A stretch of DNA of 64,000 bases from Pagrus major (lineage: Eukaryota > Chordata > Actinopteri > Spariformes > Sparidae), in NCBI RefSeq assembly GCF_040436345.1, contig NC_133225.1, forward strand, positions 23,106,040 through 23,170,039, in the 5' to 3' direction. Made by a program: the position numbers and the translations under genes. This document shows positions 46,001 through 64,000 of the stretch, piece by piece. Within the stretch, counting starts at the first letter, position 1. Each line of letters starts with the position of its first letter. Under the pieces are notes generated by a model. It was not told the origin of the DNA. It worked only from the letters and a program-made list of their open reading frames with translations, and did not search any database.

Positions 46001-48828
46001 CTGACCACACAGTGATTTCTGCTCAGGTCAAATTATAACTGAACACCAACAACTCACAAAAGCAATGATTCATGTAAAGAGAGCTGACATTTTTTGCGAA
46101 GGTCAAGATCTGGTCATGTATCTAAAATGGTGAGACACTTAAATCTAACCATTACATTTATGAATAAAGAGAAAAGCGAGCGACTGACCGACAAATATCA
46201 TCATGATCCAGACCAAGTGAATCGCCAGGTTCCTCTCTTTGGCGTAAGGGTGCAGAAGGTAAAGCATGATGGGAGATATGATGAAGAAAACAAAGCTGCT
46301 CATCTGCAGAGAAAAAATCAATCAGTCAACAAAACAATGAATGAATCACCCAATCAAACCTCCCATTTGTCTGTGAGATTTGACATTTATTTCTTATCCA
46401 AAAATAGAAACAAAAACCATTCCTTATTTTTGCTTGTTTCCTGAATCAAGTATCAACATAAATGCAGCAGAACTCACAGTGTTGAAGTACTCCACCACAT
46501 GTTCAGAGTGTCTGTAGTTGTCTTCACACCAGTCGATTTCTGAACTCTCATATGAGAAAGCTCCTGCCATCTTTTCATTGGAGTAAACACCTGTAAAACA
46601 CAACAGAGAGGGAAACGTCACATCAAGAGCACACCTGCAGTTTTGCACACTTCTCTGTCAGTTGATCCCCCAGCAGATAAAATACCAGTTGTGTATATCC
46701 AGGAGGCTGAGCAGAGCATTTGTATAGATGGTTTATGCAAACCAGTTTCCACTCCCTGCTGAGTTGTATTTAAATTTGTACTCAAATGTGGCTTTACACC
46801 CTTTCTCAGATAGGCATGCAAACGTATGTATGCAACACTTTGGCATAATTTGTTTTAATCAAGCGTTTGATTATAGAATAACCTCTATGAAATAAAACTA
46901 ACGACAAAGTGATAGACTGATCGTTTGTTTAAAAGGAACTTTCATCAAGTTTTGGGACACATTACATTACATTAAAACTGCACGATCAAAAAAGTTCTAG
47001 TACTAGTATGTGTCAACCTCCAAATCCCCTGGATACTTAATTTCCCATAATGCAACTCTAGCCCAAATAACCCTGATGCTGTTATTTCAAAAGCTCCCTC
47101 CCAGTACACAGAAGACACTTCAATACAATATTCATACGAATAATAGTACTCGAGTAAAAGTCTTACAGTATCTGATATTAAATGTTATTGCGTAAATTAT
47201 ACATATATTTACATGTATTTATATACTGTATACTATTGGTTGACTGATCATTGGCCTAGCTGATTATTGGATCCGATAATCATCATTAAATTATTAAAAA
47301 TTAATAATTAAAAAAATTGCTCCTTTGGCTCTGATGCAGCATCCTTTCTCTGTTAGTGGTCACCACACCATGGTCGCAGTGTCCACAGCAAAATCTGATG
47401 TCATTAGCCAATAGCCAATCAGCACTGAATAATCTGAATTAGTTTGCTTAAGTTATCAATTAACTGAAGTGGAGTGAAAGTATTAAGTAGCAGAAAATGG
47501 AAATGCTGAAGCAGATTACCTCCAAATTGTACATAACTACAGTACTTGAGTAAATTGTGTCATGATTGGGACTTTTGGTGTGGCTGTGTTTGTGTTTTCA
47601 GAGGTGCTCTGCAGAGGCTGGACGTGGCTTCCCTGATGGCTGGAGCTGCCTACTCTCTCACACCTGCAGCACATCGGATCATCAGCACCAGCTCAAATAC
47701 TCTGGTCTTCTCTCTACTCGCTGCCAGATTATTTTGTCTCCCTGATGTGTCACATGGCCTCTCAGAAAGCGCTACTACTTGTGATTCTAGTCTCTTGTGT
47801 CATTGTGTTTGCTATCTCGCTAACCTTGTTCCCCCTCAACCTCTCCAGTGATCGACCTGCTTTCAAGTTCCAGCTCCATTGCCACTCAGCCTCCAGCACC
47901 TCTGCTACCTGCCACTCCACTGTGGATCCTCCGTGTTACATGCTCCAGAGCCTCCACCAAAGCTTCTGCCAATGTCAATGTGAGTCTCTGCCACTACACC
48001 TGCTGAGCCACCTGCTGTACCACCTGCCTGAGCCATTTTCACTGCCGTCTACCTCAGCATTTAAAATAAATTCCTTTAACCTTCTCCCTGTCTTGGTGTC
48101 CGCTTTTGGGTCCTACAACCAACCTAGTACGAACCATAACAAACTGTAGCAAGTTACATTGCATCACTGGTTATTCCCAACTTTGAAACTAAGATATTTT
48201 GGGATTTTTCCTGTAAATGTATATTGGTTTCAATATTGTCCAAAAATCCAATCTCCTGGAATACTAATAATTGGTATCAGCCATGAAGAAACCATATCGG
48301 TCAACCCCTGGTATCTACATACATGTAAAAATATATGTAATATATAGGCTACTTTTACTTGTACTTTTGATACTTAGGTCAATTTAATATCAGAGACATT
48401 TACTGAAGTACTATTCATATGTGGGTGATTTTCACCCTTACCAAAGTAATATTTTAACATGATATCTTTACTTTTACTCAAGTATTTACTCAAGTATGAC
48501 AACACTGGATAATAGAGTATAAATACAGTAGATGTGACTGAATATTGACTTCTGGGTTGTGAATTATGCCATAGTCAATCCATTATTATAGGATTACTGT
48601 GTTGATACATGACATACTGTATGTGAAACTCACTATTGATCAGCACATGTGCAGTCAGTCACTGTCAGGATGAACAACAGGAATATTCTAGTGACTTCAG
48701 GCTGAAGGTGTGACAGTTGCACAACTTTTCAAGTCATAAGAGCCATGAAAGTCTGATTAACTCTATATAAAATAACTAGATGAAAATGTAACTATGGTCC
48801 AAGTATCATGCTGGTTCTTACCTCCCAT
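43009..48828 (-). CDS. acer1: ACER1, alkaline ceramidase 1 (complete)
   Basis: Coding exons on the minus strand, 5' to 3': 46478-46570 (from ATG at 46570), 46189-46303, 44761-44899, 43908-44045, 43681-43818, 43009-43186 (stop TAA at 43009). All are GT-AG with consistent phases, giving 266 aa (human ACER1 264). An upstream exon ending at 48822 splices onto 46590 and adds an in-frame ATG (48828) encoding MGGVYSNEK before the conventional MAGAF start. The protein hydrolyses ceramide to sphingosine and fatty acid in the ER membrane. It is hydrophobic with about seven membrane segments. Catalytic residues fit the family pattern: S-x3-H in SAYFH, D eleven residues on in QMLDE, and H-x3-H in LHGIWH. 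The N-terminus [11 protein letters not shown] and the ending DANYEIP ... YWP ... GLPH are ACER1-type. Confidence 0.95.
45040..45560. repeat. Dispersed repeat in an ACER1 intron (GGTCCCTAATCAGGGGG ... type)
   Basis: GTGGTCCCTAATC, AAATAAATCTGCAGGGGTGAC and TTTGAGAAGAG echo the block at 55.08-55.4 kb (GGGTCCGGCCCCCCCAAAGGGTCACAAGATAAATCTGAGG). Similarity is partial. Confidence 0.4.
47236..48312. mobile_element. MITE (ATTGGTTGACTGATCATTGGCC ... family) split by a nested insertion
   Basis: The left part to about 47.36 kb and the right part from about 48.16 kb (TAATTGGTATCAGCC, then ATATCGGTCAACCCC) match the two halves of the 18.6 kb element. The intervening ~600 bp is a separate insertion. Confidence 0.6.
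47558..48146 (+). mobile_element. Nested retroelement-like insertion, LTR-like
   Basis: It starts near TGTCATGATTGGGAC and ends near GAACCATAACA. It includes ATCATCAGCACCAGCTC, CTCGCTGCCAGATTATTTTG, AAAATAAATTCCTTTAACC and TCCGCTTTTGGGTCCTAC, an arrangement typical of fish LTR-like repeats with an internal AATAAA. No clear target duplication was found. Two open frames inside (to about 134 codons) look like chance. Confidence 0.5.
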
Positions 48829-48910
48829 GTTGTTGCTGTCCCAGCCTCCAGTCCGACAGTGCCGCTCTGCTCCAGGTGAGACGACAACAGGTGGATTTTT
48901 CGGGGCGGAG
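48822..48910 (-). promoter_or_regulatory. ACER1 first exon and proximal promoter
   Basis: The exon donor lies at 48821 (minus-strand GTAAGAAC). The exon holds the upstream ATG at 48828 in a strong context (A at -3, G at +4). A GC box (GGGGCGG, 48902-48908) sits just upstream, and a CRE/ATF-like TTACGTCA at 48946-48953 is slightly further. The transcription start was not determined. Confidence 0.5.
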
Positions 48911-48953
48911 CAGAGAAAAGCTCTCGATCCTGTTGCACGAGACTGTTACGTCA

Positions 48954-50109
48954 TTAATGAGCACGCTGAACGGTTTCACGTCTCCAGGTCAAAGTCACCA
49001 AGGAAACAATGGACTCATTTTTTTCTGATGACGAATATAAACAAACTCGATCATCAGTGCCGCAGACAGCCGGTTGGGGTGTTTTGTGTATTTTACCACC
49101 ATGATTTGAATATCACGAACAGATATTCAAACAATATGGTGGCAGAAACAGGTGTTACAGGTAGATGCTGAACTGATCTGCTGTAATCTCAGGTGTTCTC
49201 TAGAGAGCAGGATCAGCGCTCCACCTGCCTCACATCTGCCTCACATCTGCCTCCGCTGTGTCGGGCCAACACCGCCGATTCAAATTTCAAAATAAAAGCC
49301 TAAACGCTTTGAGTGGGCGGAAGGGCAGGAAGACTATTAAGTGGTGGTGTGTGCAAGGTGTTCATTTTTATTTCATTAAAAACTACACGTGTTATGGATG
49401 CGGTGGTATCTTAACAAGGTATAGTGTTAAAATATTACTTTGGTAAAAGTGAAAGCCACCCATAGAAATAGTATTTGAGTAAAACTCTTAAAGGGGCACT
49501 ATGTAGTTTTGGAGAAGATATTTAAACTCGGTTTTTCCCATAACTGAATAAACAAGTTATCAGAGGAAAATAAGGTCCCCAGAACATTGTTTTAAAGCTA
49601 GAAAGGTGGCAGGGTCCGCCACATATAAACAAAGTAAAACAGTATGAAACTGTGATGTATTTTAAGGTCAGTTTGTTTATTCAGTCATGTTTAGGCATGA
49701 AAAATCAGCCATGAAGATCTTTCACTTCCGATTAAATTTTTTTTTCTCCAAAACTATGTAGTGCACCTTTTTAAAGTGTCTGATATTACACCTCCTTCAG
49801 TAGCAAAAGTACAACTAAAAGTATATTATATGTATACTTTCCTGGAAGATGGAGATCATTTTATCAACTTTGAATACCGTTGGTAGTTAAATCTTACTAC
49901 AGTGCATCATATTTTAAAAAGGAAATGCATGTTTTACTTTACATGTGAAATGTTCATCTGAAAAGTATAAAACAGTGTAAATACTGAAGAAAAGTAAAAA
50001 CCTCACTACTACCATGAATTGTTCCCTTTTTTCTTTCCTTAATGAAGTTTGTTTACCATGTAAACACACTAACAAACATATAAATTGTTTTAAAAAGGAT
50101 GAAAAACTC
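48954..50109. other. Intergenic region between ACER1 and MYO1F
   Basis: Contains one MITE (listed separately). Otherwise there is no coding or structural signal. Confidence 0.5.
49490..49772. mobile_element. MITE of the AAAGGGGCACTATGTAG family, complete copy, inverted relative to the others
   Basis: AAAGGGGCACTATGTAGTTTTGGAG and CTCCAAAACTATGTAGTGCACCTTT are inverted ends. The interior holds the complement of GGCGGACCCTGCCACC. Confidence 0.9.
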
Positions 50110-50129
50110 AATTCGGAGTGTTAACACTC

Positions 50130-50135
50130 TTTATT
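50130..50135 (-). promoter_or_regulatory. Candidate MYO1F poly(A) signal
   Basis: AATAAA followed by GAGTGTTAACACTCC on the minus strand, about 0.9 kb after the stop. The region 50136-51028 is the presumed 3'UTR and shows no other feature. Confidence 0.6.
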
Positions 50136-51028
50136 TTTCTCATCTTATTCATATACAAAAACAGATATTGATTGACCGTGAAGGAATTACATTATTTTAC
50201 AAAATCAACCACAAATTCAAAGGCAGAAATAAACATTTCTAAAAAAAGAATAAGTCACTTCTTCCTGTTTGTTATTCAGAAATTTTTCATAACTTACTGA
50301 TGACACAAATCAGTGCATAAGTCCATGAGGGAAAATATGAAAATATATTCTTTCTTTTTTTCTAAGAAGTTAAAAAATATATAAGAAACTGCCATCAATC
50401 GTTTTAGTAACAATCCATGAATAAAACATAATTTTTTAAAAGTGAGATTAAAAGTATTGTCTCTGAATGGTTTTGATTCATCTAAAGCAGGTTTGTTACA
50501 GTGCAAACGTAACATTCAAGTTCACAACTTATCTATTACTTGATTTTATGCTGTTGTTTTAATCAGGAATACTGAGCAGTATTGGACGTTGCTCTGGAGA
50601 AAAGCCTCAGGCAAATATAAACATTGTAGACAACAGAAAGCGATGCATTATTCTCAGCCACTTTTCTTTAAAGGCTGTAACTTTAGCTGTGAGTAATTTT
50701 CAGTGCAGTAACAGTTTAAAGAAAGGTGTTGTGAGGGTCAAAGATCTTGATGCTATGTCACTGAGAACAGGATGAAACCTGAGCTCTCTGCAGTGGATCT
50801 GTGTTTTAACAATGATGACCATAACAGTGATGTCTCCTGTGCTCTGCGCGTACGGCACCGTGTCAACAACTTATAGGTGGCTCAAATGTCAGCGAGGTCC
50901 AACCATAAACAGCCCTGTTTCCGTTATGAAAGAAGATCTACTGTGCAGCCATGAAACCATTAACAGGCAAAATGTGCCGCTGTTAACAAAATACACATAT
51001 TTCTCCACCAGGACTGATTGAGCCCTCT

Positions 51029-62753
<11,725 letters not shown>

Positions 62754-64000
62754 CTGGAGACCACAGCAAAAAAAAATTTATAAAAAAACAAACAAACAAA
62801 CAGATAATGAGGGCAGCAATTTGTAGCATCAACAAGCAGACTCAGTGGAAATATTTGATTTTCGAAACCCTTTTGTTGTAATTTATTATTAATTTTTTTT
62901 GTTTCCTGGTCTTTCTGGCTGAGCAATATTAGACTGTGAAGAACAAACATAGCAACTACACTCAGTTACTGTTAACGCTAGGTCCATCTAGCTAATGTTA
63001 TGCAAACTAAAACTGTAAAAAAAGAATTTAACTTTAGCAATTAAGCCCAACTTTATAAGTATTAAAATGCTTAGTTTTGTTGATACTGTTCTAGAAAAGC
63101 CTACTTTTTATATCAACAAGGGCAAAAAACATGAATAAATTTCAGCAGTAAATCAAAACCGAGCTTAGCTTATATAACATAAGCTACAACAAAACCTGAA
63201 GGTAGTTTTAGCTCAGTTTGTCCAATTAACTGAGTATAGGCATGGCCACTTACCACAGGAAAAAAGAAAAGCGTTCATATAATTTTAAAAGATGGAAAAT
63301 AAAGTTTTAAAGTGGTTAAAGTAACTCATGTCTAGCTAACTGTTTCACTTTTGACAGTTGCTTTTACCGTTAGCTTAGCAAGTCGCAACTGTTAAAAAAA
63401 AGGTGCTGTTGCTATGGATACCTGCCATTTGCGCACTGATTCAGCGTTTTTTACGAGGGACTACTTCTTCGGTAGAAACTAGTTCCAAGTAAATCTGTTC
63501 ATTGTGAGCTCTGTGTATTATATAGAGTAACACTGGCACTGTTTTTGAAAGGATGTGTTTCCATTGATTATTTTAAAAATGTATTTGTCAATGCTGTTTG
63601 CACCTTAAACAAAATTCTAATCACCTCCATTATATTTGAGTGGCGGAGGAACTGGTATCGCCCACACCAAATAAATAAAACAAAAACGAGCTAGTTAGTT
63701 ACTAAAAAGCTGTAGTGAGCTACTACAGGTTGGTCAGAAAATATTGTTATACCTAATAAGTAGTGAATAAATATGTAAAAATATGTTTAGTTTGGATTAA
63801 CAGCCTCATAAGTCGTTTACCAGACCTTTGTTTAATGTGTAGCCTGCAGTTACACGGTTTTAACCATTCATTTCCATGAAAGCTAACGTTAGCTACACTA
63901 TCTTTCTTCAAGGCTGGATTAGCAACTGTCCCTGCCTGGGCCCCAGACCTTTATCAGGACCCCCCAAATCCCCTGGAGCATCACAGTTGGTTTATGGTAA
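62754..64000 (-). other. MYO1F intron (5' part of gene outside the window)
   Basis: No exon of the N-terminal motor half is found up to the window edge. The sequence is AT-rich. A block near 63.95 kb (GGGCCCCAGACC, then GGACCCCCCAAATCCCCTGG) may be the edge of a dispersed repeat. Confidence 0.5.

Noticed and set aside
47745-48149. 134-codon open frame rich in Ser, Leu, Pro and His
   Set aside because: It lies inside an LTR-like dispersed insertion and resembles no gag, pol or host protein.

Overview
The window is nuclear DNA from a ray-finned (teleost) fish. It has intron-rich genes with GT-AG junctions, vertebrate protein families, and many short transposon relics of types common in fish. 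The gene order ACSBG2 - MLLT1 - ACER1 resembles human chromosome 19p13.3; MYO1F lies on human 19p13.2. I cannot name the species.

Layout. 1-865: last intron and terminal coding exon of a bubblegum acyl-CoA synthetase (ACSBG2-like, + strand), with a 3'UTR to about 2.47 kb. 2.5-10.7 kb: no coding sequence; it holds the MLLT1 3' end and several MITEs. 10,742-30,101: a complete 12-exon MLLT1/ENL gene on the minus strand (589 aa; YEATS domain, Ser/Lys-rich linker, C-terminal AHD). 30.1-33.2 kb: intergenic, with the MLLT1 promoter, a complete non-autonomous DNA transposon with 6-bp target duplications, and a solo LTR. 33,479-38,048: a second, partial MLLT1-like gene on the minus strand. It has six exons, an intact reading frame and 187 aa, and encodes only the YEATS part. 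38.1-41.1 kb: its promoter (similar to that of MLLT1), MITEs, a Tc1-like relic and a duplicated flanking block. 43,009-48,828: ACER1, alkaline ceramidase 1 (minus, complete). 51,029-62,753: MYO1F, a long-tailed class I myosin (minus; the 20 3'-most coding exons; the motor N-terminus lies beyond the window). A hAT transposon relic sits in one of its introns.

The most interesting object is the partial MLLT1 copy. A tandem duplication appears to have run from inside MLLT1 exon 6, through exon 1 and the promoter, to the 3' end of ACER1. It created a short gene with a YEATS fold but no AHD (the part that recruits AF4/DOT1L). Its acyl-lysine pocket is altered at three adjacent positions (Y-A-G to S-N-D). 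Frame, splice sites and CCAAT/GC-box promoter all survive, so it may be an expressed, divergent or antagonistic chromatin protein. The other genes (fatty acyl-CoA activation, ceramide hydrolysis, leukocyte-type myosin) have no evident shared pathway; their proximity is conserved synteny.
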